The notes beneath the pieces were generated by a model. That model was not told the origin of the DNA, searched no databases, and was given only the letters and a program-made list of their open reading frames with translations. DNA of 64,000 nucleotides. Source: Bacteroidota bacterium. Lineage in GTDB: Bacteria; Bacteroidota; Bacteroidia; Chitinophagales; Chitinophagaceae. The stretch spans positions 1-64,000 of the forward strand of contig JACPEA010000009.1 of the NCBI GenBank assembly GCA_016183765.1. Reading direction: 5' to 3'. The translations under genes were made by a program, and so were the position numbers. Position 1 is the first letter of the stretch; the number at the start of each line of letters is the position of its first letter. This document shows positions 1-7,849 of this stretch, in pieces.

Positions 1-135
1 ATAGAAGACTGGCGACATGAATACAACCACTTCAGACCGCATAGTTCATTAAACGGAATGACACCTCAGGAGATGGTTGAAATGTACCAAAAGGGAGCCC
101 GGATCTCTAATTTACCGTGTCTGATTATTGGGTGA
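1..135 (+). CDS. IS3-family transposase (OrfB), C-terminal fragment
   Basis: Open at the window start; the last 44 codons and the stop of an IS3-family DDE transposase are visible. The translation contains W-x6-N-x-x-RPHSSLNGMTPQE, the typical end of the rve integrase core with the final glutamate helix and the 'RPH.SL...P' tail. The TGA stop lies inside the terminal inverted repeat, as is usual in this family. The catalytic D, D and E residues are outside the window, so activity cannot be judged. Confidence 0.85.
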   Translation: MEDWRHEYNHFRPHSSLNGMTPQEMVEMYQKGARISNLPCLIIG

Positions 136-141
136 GGGTCA
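115..141. repeat. Right terminal inverted repeat of the IS3-family element
   Basis: Read inwards from 141 on the minus strand the sequence begins TGACCCTCACCCAATAATCA and continues GACACGG. As I recall them, IS3 ends begin TGATC.TACCCA..AAT..GGACACG, so this is a good match. The element should therefore end at 141, with any target duplication starting at 142. The left end is outside the window. Confidence 0.7.
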
Positions 142-252
142 GATTAATTTGTCATTACTTTTTATGTCTGACAGTTTAAAGGGGTTAATTAATAAAGTTT
201 AAGCACCTTGAAATTAATCCCAACTGTCAGATTAAGTATTGACTATTTCAAC
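142..252. other. AT-rich spacer between IS end and integrase, with repeated CTGACAGTT words
   Basis: No gene is visible. The word GTCAGATTAA occurs at 138-147 and again at 226-235. CTGACAGTT (168-176) is inverted as AACTGTCAG (222-230), and the inner flanks GGTTAATT/AATTAATC extend the pairing imperfectly. This may be a recombinase arm or accessory site, or remains of another element end. The pattern is direct observation; the role is not known. Confidence 0.4.
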
Positions 253-1569
253 TTACACTAACTCGCCACGGTTTTGCCATAGTTCCTTCATTCTTTGCCC
301 GGCTTGTTCTGGCGCAATCTTTATATATCTATAAAAATCTTTTAGACTTTTATGCCCAGAAATTTTCATTATTAGTTCTACAGGGGTTTCGGCCATAAAC
401 TCATTAGTACAAAAAGATCTACGGCAAGTATGAGATGTGATCCATTCAAATTTAGCTTTAGTTTCTACTATTTCGCGATTTCCCTTTTTATATGAATGCT
501 TTATTGGTTGGGTTAATCCAGCAAGTTTGCCAACCTCTTTAATGTATTTATTAAACTCTGGATTACTTACCTCAGGGAAAATTTTGTTAAAGCCATATGT
601 ATAAATATGGATTGCTTCTTTTCTTAAGTGGATTACGACCCAGTGTTTTGTTTTGCCTTGTTTCTTATATAACATTCCATCACGAACATCGTCTGAACTG
701 ATGACTGAAAAATCCGAAAAACGCAGTCCTGTAAGACATCCAAAGATAAACAGATCCCTATATTTTTTCAGATAATCTTGTTGGGACAAATCCAGATTAT
801 AGATTGACTTTATTTCACTTGTAGTTAAGTAGATCGCATCTGCTTCCTCTTCGAATATTTTAAATCCTGAAAGATCGAGTTCATTGATAATTCTTTTCAG
901 CTTTCTGTTTTTTAAGAAAATAATAAGTTGTTTAATTGTTTTCCCAATAGTATTTGCTTTAAATCCCTTTTTGACTTCTTTTCTTCGATAATGAGTATGC
1001 TCAAATGTAAGATACTGGACAAGTTCCTCGTAGAAGCTGAAATTTATTTGGTTAAAACATATTTTCTTATTTCGGAAGGTTTCGAAGGAGTGCATAATTT
1101 TTTTGAGATTTTTAAATACATCCATTGTTCCATCTGCTACTGTTCCTTCTTTAGATCTAATATAGTCGTCCATTTGGAAAAAGAAATCCAGATTGATTTT
1201 AGGATTTTTACTGGCGGCTTTAGCGTATGTTTTTTCTAGCTGGCCATGTTCAAAATTTGGAGAAAATGTATTTTTCACAAATTTTACAGGATTTGATATT
1301 TTTTTGTATAGTGCAAAACTTATAATGTCTTCTGCCAATCGGACTTGTCTTTGTAATTCTTTGTTTATTTGTTCTGCTATTCCAAATTTAATAGGCATAC
1401 TTTCCAACACTCGCATATACTTCTTATGCCAATAATTTGCAGGAATGGCTATTTCAGTATTAAGCAGAGTTTTATTCTCAGCGTTCATACAATACTGTAT
1501 GAAAATCAGGCTAGTGCCATTTCGCCTAGCTTTTGATGCATTGCATATTAGTTTGATAGGTAACAACAT
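253..1569 (-). CDS. Tyrosine recombinase / integrase of a mobile element
   Basis: 438-residue site-specific recombinase of the type carried by Bacteroidota integrative elements. An N-terminal arm-type DNA-binding domain (about 1-95) precedes a SAM-like core-binding domain (about 125-225) and the catalytic domain. Catalytic residues are visible: R283 (GLRFSD), a lysine in GKTKHW near 306-308, H380/R383 (SHTCRRS), H406 (SGHKS) and probably nucleophile Y415. The gene is much more AT-rich than its right-hand neighbours and points into the left-hand foreign DNA, so it most likely marks the right edge of an integrated element. The family assignment is secure; the identity of the element is unknown because only its end is present. 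Confidence 0.9.
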   Translation of the reverse strand: MLLPIKLICNASKARRNGTSLIFIQYCMNAENKTLLNTEIAIPANYWHKKYMRVLESMPIKFGIAEQINKELQRQVRLAEDIISFALYKKISNPVKFVKNTFSPNFEHGQLEKTYAKAASKNPKINLDFFFQMDDYIRSKEGTVADGTMDVFKNLKKIMHSFETFRNKKICFNQINFSFYEELVQYLTFEHTHYRRKEVKKGFKANTIGKTIKQLIIFLKNRKLKRIINELDLSGFKIFEEEADAIYLTTSEIKSIYNLDLSQQDYLKKYRDLFIFGCLTGLRFSDFSVISSDDVRDGMLYKKQGKTKHWVVIHLRKEAIHIYTYGFNKIFPEVSNPEFNKYIKEVGKLAGLTQPIKHSYKKGNREIVETKAKFEWITSHTCRRSFCTNEFMAETPVELIMKISGHKSLKDFYRYIKIAPEQAGQRMKELWQNRGELV

Positions 1570-1720
1570 ATTTAGTTGAATTTTTAGTCGAATTAAGTGA
1601 TGTTGCGCCTTGTAAAGATAATTAGTCTGAAAATGAGTAAATGTTATAAATTATTCAAAATCAATCACTTACTGTAAGTATAGTTTTAGGTAGGTTAGCT
1701 TAAATAGGTATGAATTTATT

Positions 1721-1733
1721 CCGTCCGGTCCGC
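1721..1733. other. Candidate attachment-site core (tRNA 3'-end-like)
   Basis: CCGTCCGGTCCGC directly precedes a perfect terminator hairpin and sits about 150 bp outside the integrase start, where an att site is expected. It resembles the 3' part of a tRNA T-arm and acceptor stem. Base composition changes from AT-rich to the genome norm soon after it. No complete tRNA can be folded here, so this is a hypothesis only. Confidence 0.3.
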
Positions 1734-1765
1734 AAAAAGGTCTCTACGTAAGTAGAGACCTTTTT
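1734..1765. terminator. Perfect 14-bp terminator hairpin
   Basis: A 14-nt arm (AAAAAGGTCTCTAC, 1734-1747), a GTAA loop and the exact complement (1752-1765) ending in T5 form an intrinsic terminator that works in both directions. No complete gene on the plus strand ends just before it, which fits the terminator of a tRNA or other gene displaced by the insertion to the left. Confidence 0.75.
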
Positions 1766-1869
1766 GTTTTCATCCCCCAAGCGGACAGATAAACGTTCTT
1801 GACAGCGAATTCTCACTGCAGGCTGGAACTGGTCGGCAGTATTTAATATACTTTATTGTAATATAAAAA

Positions 1870-1888
1870 ACACAGGACTGTAATTTTG
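1870..1888 (+). promoter_or_regulatory. Promoter of the 1952 gene (shared 19-mer)
   Basis: ACACAGGACTGTAATTTTG ends in TAATTTTG, a match to the Bacteroidota -7 element TAnnTTTG. An ATTG at 1855-1858 could serve as a loose -33 element (22-nt spacing). The identical 19-mer lies upstream of ribBA. The leader to the ATG at 1952 would be about 60 nt. Confidence 0.5.
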
Positions 1889-1951
1889 TATTATGATTTG
1901 GTCTATATGAATAAAGCAATTATCTTTTGATTTAAATCACTGACTGCTCCT

Positions 1952-3928
1952 ATGAAGAAACCATTATTGGGCATTTTTTTACTCTTTATACAGTTCATCC
2001 AGGCGCAAACCTTTGTCAGTGTCAGGGACTGGCCCATGCCAGCCGGCGACAGGTCCGGACTGGTAACCCCTGGCTTCAAAGTGGTGCCTAATTTTTTTCT
2101 TGAAAAAATAGGCACAAAGACCTACCTGGCCCTTAAAATAGACATTACCCTGGCCAGTCCCCGAAATCCCATCGCCCCTTATTCGTACAGGTATATGCGT
2201 GAGGGAAAGATCTACACAGACCACAACCTTGGCTTTGATCCTTTTTATCCGATCAGCCTTTCATCGGCTACCTTCAGCGTTCGGGTGCAAGGGCCGGGTA
2301 TCAACAAGCAGATCAGTTATGAAAGTTTCCTGGGACGGAACCAGGTAGGGGAAGTGGCCAGTGATGCACGACCGGACAACTACGCGGCACATATACAGGG
2401 ATTGACCTATGTTGCCTACCGGGGTACCGGTGCCATAGAAAAAGCGATCACGGATTATGAAGCCGCCATCCGCAAAAAGCAGGAAGATGCCAAACGGGCG
2501 GAAAAAGAAAAAACCGATGCTGACAATAAAAAACTGGATGATGCAAAGCGGAATGCAGAATTAGAAAAGAAAAAGGCAGAAGAGGATAAAAAGAATGCGG
2601 ATGCCGGAAAGACCAATCCCCAGGCAACTAAGAACAGCGCTGCAAATGACACTGAGAAGTCGAATATAGGCGCAGCAAAATTAGCTCCCTTTAGCAGCTA
2701 TCCGCAAGGCGATCCCTCCATAAAACCAACGGCTACCCCGCCGGTGGGGAATAAGGCAAAATCTGATCAGAGTTTCTGGTCGGAAAAAAAGCAGGAAAAG
2801 GGCGGGCCAATACCGGAACAACCCAATCATAAGAACCTTCCCGATTTTGTACGAACGACTGATGGGGGCTATTTTCATCGGGGAACAGACGGGAAATTCA
2901 GGGAAGTGACGCAAAAGGAATACCAGGACGCCAAAACTGCCGCTACAGCCAAATCGCAAAAACCGGTAGAACCGGAACAGCCAACTATGACAGCCGAGGA
3001 AGTGCGTAGCCAGGTAAATAAAATGTTTACAGATGCGGAGGCGCAGAACAACGCCATCACGCAAAGGATAGAGCAGAAGGCGGAAATGTGGAAACAGAAT
3101 TATTATTATGCAGAAGCAGTACGCAATGGAAAAGAGAACCTTGCCGCACTCAGTTCCTTGAATGGTACTTATAATTCCGTTCAGGAGCTGGAATCCGCTT
3201 TTCAACAACAAAGCAGCTCCATACGGTCAGAAGTACAGAACCTGGAGCAGGCGCGTAATGCTAAATTGAATAATGCCATCAACGGAAACTTTAATGAGAA
3301 CAGCACCGAACGGGCCATCGGCCAGAGCATGCAGCTGATCGGCAGCATCATCAATAGCAGTAAGGCTGCCAAAGAGGAAAAGGAAGCCAGGGAAGCGCTG
3401 AGGGCAGAAAGGGAAAGGCAACTGGCTGCCATCGCTGCAGCCAAGCAAAAAGCGCGGATAGACATGCGGAACCAGCTCCTGCGAAGTTTTCCCAATGGTG
3501 GTACACCGCTGACTTCGCACAAAGTAACATTACCCGAAGTGTACATGTTTGCCTATGTAACAGAGATGGCTTCGTTCGATAAGGAGCAGTCTGTTGTAGC
3601 GGTAAGTAATGTTTTCCCGGTTCAGCAGTATTCGGATGGTACATTTCCTTATAAGACCAGCGTGATCAGCAAACTAAAAGGTTATGCACCCGGAGATGTG
3701 ATGCTGGTGGGCTATTATGGAGAGAAAGATAAGGCCGAACAGATGCGCAAAACTTTTGTGAACCTGGCAGCCCAGAGTGAACTCGCCGTAAAAACATTTG
3801 CCATGAAAACCCCGCCAGGGACCACTGCCCTTGTATCAGGTGCTGGTGGCGATTTCTGGGAAACCGGTAAGAAGGATTCTACCGGCACAAAAAAAGCAGC
3901 CACAAAAAACGATTTCTGGAATAATTAA
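1952..3928 (+). CDS. Secreted coiled-coil protein of unknown function
   Basis: 658 residues with a clear Sec signal peptide (MKKPLLGIFLLFIQFIQAQ). Residues about 20-165 form a possible folded domain rich in aromatic residues. A highly charged Lys/Glu/Ala/Asp stretch (about 168-225) should be a coiled coil, followed by a Pro/Lys-rich linker, a second helical coiled region (about 345-520, including an 'AKEEKEAREALRAERERQ' segment), and a compact C-terminal domain of about 135 residues containing MFAYVTEMASFDKEQSVVAVS. I do not recognise a family. It is followed after 19 bp by two related secreted proteins in the same direction, so it may be co-transcribed with them. Envelope or periplasmic location is inferred from the signal peptide only. 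Confidence 0.75.
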   Translation: MKKPLLGIFLLFIQFIQAQTFVSVRDWPMPAGDRSGLVTPGFKVVPNFFLEKIGTKTYLALKIDITLASPRNPIAPYSYRYMREGKIYTDHNLGFDPFYPISLSSATFSVRVQGPGINKQISYESFLGRNQVGEVASDARPDNYAAHIQGLTYVAYRGTGAIEKAITDYEAAIRKKQEDAKRAEKEKTDADNKKLDDAKRNAELEKKKAEEDKKNADAGKTNPQATKNSAANDTEKSNIGAAKLAPFSSYPQGDPSIKPTATPPVGNKAKSDQSFWSEKKQEKGGPIPEQPNHKNLPDFVRTTDGGYFHRGTDGKFREVTQKEYQDAKTAATAKSQKPVEPEQPTMTAEEVRSQVNKMFTDAEAQNNAITQRIEQKAEMWKQNYYYAEAVRNGKENLAALSSLNGTYNSVQELESAFQQQSSSIRSEVQNLEQARNAKLNNAINGNFNENSTERAIGQSMQLIGSIINSSKAAKEEKEAREALRAERERQLAAIAAAKQKARIDMRNQLLRSFPNGGTPLTSHKVTLPEVYMFAYVTEMASFDKEQSVVAVSNVFPVQQYSDGTFPYKTSVISKLKGYAPGDVMLVGYYGEKDKAEQMRKTFVNLAAQSELAVKTFAMKTPPGTTALVSGAGGDFWETGKKDSTGTKKAATKNDFWNN

Positions 3929-3947
3929 TTGACTAAATAGAAACCAC

Positions 3948-4838
3948 ATGCGTTCGTACATGATCTTTTCTTTTTTATTGGTACTTTCTTTCCCGGCTTT
4001 TGCGCAGATAAATGAAACCGAGGCCAAAGCCTCCTATATGCTGGCTGAGGAGAATTATGGCAAGGGCAACTACCCGGTAGCACTTACGTTCCTTAAAAAT
4101 GCCAAGGCCAACCTGGGTGGCGCCAACTGTAAGATCCTGTATCTCCAGATCCAGATAGAAAGTGAACTGGCCAAAACCAGGAGAAATTACAGGGATAGCC
4201 TGCTCAAAACCATAGCCGCTTTTCAGACCGCGCCCGATATCAGGGATTTTAATGAGGACAAGGTATTGGAAGTGGTGAAAATGAAACTGGAATTAGCACA
4301 AAAACTAACAGAAGAAAAGGCGTTGCTGGCAGAACAGAAGGCAGCAGAAGAGGCGAAAAATGAAAAGACCTTCAAAGACTGGCGTTTCACTGCGGGATTG
4401 AACCTGGGTTTAACGGTCAAAGAAGCGGAAAAAATGTATCCGGCTTTTTTTCGCAGAACAAAAGCGGAACCCAGCCAGGATTATCCCGGAATAGAAATGA
4501 TCACGTCAAGGCCTGTGGATGCCGCTAATGTGATCACCACTGCTTCCATTTTCATCAGGAACGATAAAATTGTGGGAAACAGGATATCGATTGAATATGT
4601 GGAGAGTGGTAGTAAAAAAAATAATTACGAAACCTTCCGGAAATCCATGCTGGATGAGCGGGACAGGAACAACAAACTATTCGGCTTTGAACCGGTCTCT
4701 CTGCCTTCTGTTGATGGGTTGGGATTCGTATGGAAGAAAAATGGCAAAACGTTTACCCGTAACTGGACAAAAATTATCAGAAAAGGAGATGGCTTTTATG
4801 GTGTCTATGTCTCAGATATAGTGGATGAATCGTATTAA
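3948..4838 (+). CDS. Secreted TPR-like protein, paralogue 1
   Basis: 296 residues with a signal peptide ending FPAFAQ. The N-terminal third (about 22-75) looks like tetratricopeptide helices: the motif A.YMLAEENYGKGNYPVALTF fits the TPR pattern, followed by a helical, charged region to about 140. The C-terminal part (about 145-296) is a separate domain with the landmarks FRRTKAEP, KLFGFEPV and GDGFYGVYVSD. No family is recognised. The next gene downstream is a close but broken copy, so this arose with it by tandem duplication. Confidence 0.75.
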   Translation: MRSYMIFSFLLVLSFPAFAQINETEAKASYMLAEENYGKGNYPVALTFLKNAKANLGGANCKILYLQIQIESELAKTRRNYRDSLLKTIAAFQTAPDIRDFNEDKVLEVVKMKLELAQKLTEEKALLAEQKAAEEAKNEKTFKDWRFTAGLNLGLTVKEAEKMYPAFFRRTKAEPSQDYPGIEMITSRPVDAANVITTASIFIRNDKIVGNRISIEYVESGSKKNNYETFRKSMLDERDRNNKLFGFEPVSLPSVDGLGFVWKKNGKTFTRNWTKIIRKGDGFYGVYVSDIVDESY

Positions 4839-4912
4839 AGAATTTTTCCGGTAAGGTTTGGATAATTACTGAGGCGCTGTTGAATTTTTATCTATAGATG
4901 AAATCGGTTTAT

Positions 4913-5794
4913 ATGAATGGTACTCAAAAGGTAATGTTTTTTTTTATTGATGCTGTTCTTTGGTCCCCTTTACAGCCAGGTGAATGAAACGGAAGCCAAA
5001 GCGGCTTACATGCTGGCTGAAGAGAATTACGGGAAAGCCAATTATCCCGTAGCGCTCACCTTCCTCAAAAATGCAAAACTGAAACTGGGCGGGGCCAACT
5101 GTAAGATCCTGTACCTCCAGATCCAGATAGAGTCTAAGCTGGCTAAAACACAGAGGAATTACAGGATAGCTTATGGCAGACGATTGCTGCATTTCAGTCA
5201 TCACCTGATATTAAAGATTTCAATGAGGATAAAGTACTGGAAGTGGTGAAGATGAAACTGCAAATGGAACAGAAAGGCATCGAGGAGAAGGATCTGAAAG
5301 AAAAAAGGATGGCGGATTCTCTCAATAAAGAAAAGATTTTCAGGGATTTTTCATGGACACCTGGGTGGGAATTCGGTCAGACGCTGGAAGACGCAGCAAA
5401 AAAACATCCTGATTTTTTCCGCAGGACCTCCAGTGAAAAAAGTGGCCTTTTCCCGGGACTGAAACTGATCAGCTCAAAAGATGTAACGAATATGTCGGTC
5501 TATGTGAATGACAATAAGAAAATTGTTGGATTCAGAAGTAACACAGATTATCCAAAACTGATCAGCAAATACCAGGATTATGCTTCCTCCAAAGACCTTA
5601 AGCTGAAGATGATAGATACCTATACACAATTGTTCGGATTCTCTCCGGTTAAGGGTTATGTAACTCCGGATGGCTTGCAATATAGCTGGCAAAAGAATCA
5701 AAAATCTGTGATCATCTCATGGATGGTGTATAGGAATGGGAATGGCTTTTATGGTAATGAATACTGGTACGTGGTAGATAGTACTATTCAGTAA
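4913..5794 (+). pseudogene. Secreted TPR-like protein, paralogue 2, with two single-base frameshifts
   Basis: This copy aligns along its length with the preceding gene (shared AKA.YMLAEENYGK.NYPVALTF, LGGANCKILYLQIQIES, NEDKVLEVVKMKL, FFRRT, GNGFYG). Two breaks are visible. At T9 (4937-4945) one T too many separates an upstream ATG from the signal peptide; with eight T the reading becomes M-F-F-L-L-M-L-F-F-G-P-L-Y-S-Q. At 5164-5165 a GG replaces the GGG of paralogue 1; restoring one G gives N-Y-R-D-S-L-W-Q-T-I-A-A-F-Q. The pieces readable today are 4947-5249 and 5243-5794. Whether the changes are real mutations or assembly errors cannot be told here. Confidence 0.75.
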
Positions 5795-5880
5795 CAAAGC
5801 TTTATAAACTGTTCCCGGTCATTTGTTGTGCAAAACCGGTACAAAAAGGATAGTTTCCGTATTTTACCCAAAAACCAACT

Positions 5881-7059
5881 ATGGAACAGCTGGCCTTATT
5901 GAAAAAAAGGATCGATTCGATCGATATCCTCCGTGGCAGCATTATGATCCTGATGGCGCTGGATCATGTACGGGATTTTTTTCATCTCGGGGCCATGACC
6001 AGCGATCCCACCGATCCGGCAACCACAACACCCATTTTGTTCTTCACCCGTTTTATCACCCATTACTGCGCACCCGTATTCGTATTCCTGGCAGGTACTT
6101 CTGCCTTTTTATCGGGCAGGAAAAAAACGAGAAAGGAACAGTCTGTTTTTCTGCTGAAAAGGGGCTTGTGGCTGGTATTGCTGGAGATCACTGTATTTAA
6201 CCTGTTATTCTCTTTTGATCCGTTATACCATTTCCTGGGGCTGCAGGTGATCTGGGTAACGGGGATCTCCATGATGTTATTGGCGGCATTCATCTATCTG
6301 CCCATCAATGTGTTGTTTGTGACAGGGCTTGTGATGGTAGTGGGGCATAACATGCTGGACAGCCTGAACACCACGGCCATGGAAAAAACGAGTGTATGGT
6401 GGGGACTGCTGCACCAGCAATATTTTGTGCAATATGCACCGGGGCGTTTCTTCGGAGTGCTGTATCCCTTGATTCCCTGGCCAGGTATCCTGTTGCTGGG
6501 TTATTGTATGGGTACCTTGTTCGTACCTGGTTACGATGCCGGTAAACGCCGGCGTAAACTCATTGGCTTTGGGGTAACCGCCACGCTGGCTTTTTTCCTG
6601 GTTCGCTGGCTGAACGCTTATGGCGACCCGGTTATATGGACAGAACAAAAGAACAGTACCGCCACTGTCTTATCCTTCTTCAATGTATCCAAGTACCCAC
6701 CTTCTTTCTTGTATTGCTGTATCACACTGGGGCCTGCCCTGATCCTGCTTGCCTGGTTGGAAAAGGTCAAAAGCAAGTGGACAGAGATAATAGTGGTTTA
6801 CGGACGGATACCTTTGTTCTATTACCTGCTCCATTTTTTCCTCATCCACCTGCTGTGCACCATCGCCTTTTTTGCCAGCGGATATACATTGTCGCAGGCA
6901 GCAACCGGTATGATGTTGTTCCGCCCCAATGATTTTGGTTATCCGCTGGGCATAGTGTACCTGATCTGGATTGCGGTAGTGGCTGTTTTATACCCGTTCT
7001 GCAAGCGTTACAGCCGGTATAAAGCCACACATGATCAATGGTGGTTATCTTACCTGTAG
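5881..7059 (+). CDS. DUF1624 / heparan-alpha-glucosaminide N-acetyltransferase-like membrane protein
   Basis: 392-residue polytopic inner-membrane protein. The N-terminus carries the DUF1624 signature: R-I-D-S-I-D-I-L-R-G followed by M-A-L-D-H-V-R-D and then a helix with FVFLAGTSAFL. About ten hydrophobic helices follow, including FYYLLHFFLIHLL near the C-terminus. The family is related to the catalytic domain of HGSNAT, which moves acetyl groups across a membrane to amino sugars; the bacterial substrates are mostly unknown. No neighbouring gene suggests the substrate. The family call is firm, the activity is inferred. Confidence 0.85.
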   Translation: MEQLALLKKRIDSIDILRGSIMILMALDHVRDFFHLGAMTSDPTDPATTTPILFFTRFITHYCAPVFVFLAGTSAFLSGRKKTRKEQSVFLLKRGLWLVLLEITVFNLLFSFDPLYHFLGLQVIWVTGISMMLLAAFIYLPINVLFVTGLVMVVGHNMLDSLNTTAMEKTSVWWGLLHQQYFVQYAPGRFFGVLYPLIPWPGILLLGYCMGTLFVPGYDAGKRRRKLIGFGVTATLAFFLVRWLNAYGDPVIWTEQKNSTATVLSFFNVSKYPPSFLYCCITLGPALILLAWLEKVKSKWTEIIVVYGRIPLFYYLLHFFLIHLLCTIAFFASGYTLSQAATGMMLFRPNDFGYPLGIVYLIWIAVVAVLYPFCKRYSRYKATHDQWWLSYL

Positions 7060-7079
7060 ACAAATCGCTGCCAAATCAG

Positions 7080-7087
7080 TAACTTTA
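7080..7087 (+). promoter_or_regulatory. -7-like element just before the methyltransferase ATG
   Basis: TAACTTTA lies four bases before the ATG at 7092. It differs from TAnnTTTG at the last base. If used, the mRNA would begin at or close to the start codon. Confidence 0.4.
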
Positions 7088-7091
7088 CACC

Positions 7092-7742
7092 ATGAAGGCA
7101 GGTAAGATGGCTCAAAAGGGGCCATTACATACAACACAAGCTGTTCATACAGTACCCGGGTCCATCCACCAATGGTTCGCATCCGATCTGCAGTTTCATC
7201 GCTTGTATCCCGAAGCTGTGCAGGCCCAGGCAACTATGCACTGGACACCCCTTCATGTGGCACGCAGGGCGGCCGAATTTCTCACGGCAGATCATAACAA
7301 ACACATTCTTGATATCGGCAGCGGCGCAGGTAAATTTTGCCTGGCAGCGGCATATTATTGCCCGGATGGCACTTACACTGGTGTAGAACAAAGGGCCAAT
7401 CTCGTAGCCTGCGCCGAAGATGCCAGGCGAAAGCTTGGTTTTGCCAATGTCTCATTCCTGCATCAGAACCTCCTGCATACCGACCTCTCCGACTATGATC
7501 ATTTTTATTTTTTCAACGCTTTTTTTGAGAACCTGGACGATAGTTTCCGGATAGACGAGGAAGTGGTGTATTCGCGCGAGCATTATGCACAGTATAACCG
7601 CTATCTGTTCCGCCAGTTGGAGAAAAAACCGGTTGGCACACGTCTCGCTACTTTTCACAGCACCGAGAATGAGATACCCGGCGATTACCATGAAGTAGGG
7701 GCTACGGCAGATGAACTGCTGAAGTTCTGGATCAAGGTATAG
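7092..7742 (+). CDS. Class I SAM-dependent methyltransferase
   Basis: 216 residues with a Rossmann-type methyltransferase fold. Motif I is H-I-L-D-I-G-S-G-A-G-K-F (about residues 72-83), followed by the acidic end of strand 2 (YTGVEQR) and a motif-IV-like stretch D-H-F-Y-F-F-N-A-F-F-E-N. About 50 residues precede the core, including ALQ-like aromatic positions that may shape the substrate site. The substrate cannot be predicted. ATG 7092 is the first start; 7107 is an alternative five codons in. It is separated by 32 bp from the DUF1624 gene and by 107 bp from the SulP gene. Confidence 0.8.
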   Translation: MKAGKMAQKGPLHTTQAVHTVPGSIHQWFASDLQFHRLYPEAVQAQATMHWTPLHVARRAAEFLTADHNKHILDIGSGAGKFCLAAAYYCPDGTYTGVEQRANLVACAEDARRKLGFANVSFLHQNLLHTDLSDYDHFYFFNAFFENLDDSFRIDEEVVYSREHYAQYNRYLFRQLEKKPVGTRLATFHSTENEIPGDYHEVGATADELLKFWIKV

Positions 7743-7849
7743 CAGGATTCGTATAAAAGTTCTTTGAGCACAGCGATATACAGTAGAAACATTGCCAATG
7801 ATGTTGTTCTGTAGATCCATGTGTTAGCATCCATAAACGTACAGTACAT

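Noticed and set aside
928-1435. Plus-strand frames inside the integrase region
   Set aside because: They lie opposite the recombinase, whose catalytic residues are all in place, and show no motif of their own.
2681-3211. 176-codon minus-strand frame inside the coiled-coil protein gene
   Set aside because: It runs opposite a real signal-peptide gene and is an open antisense frame of biased codon use.
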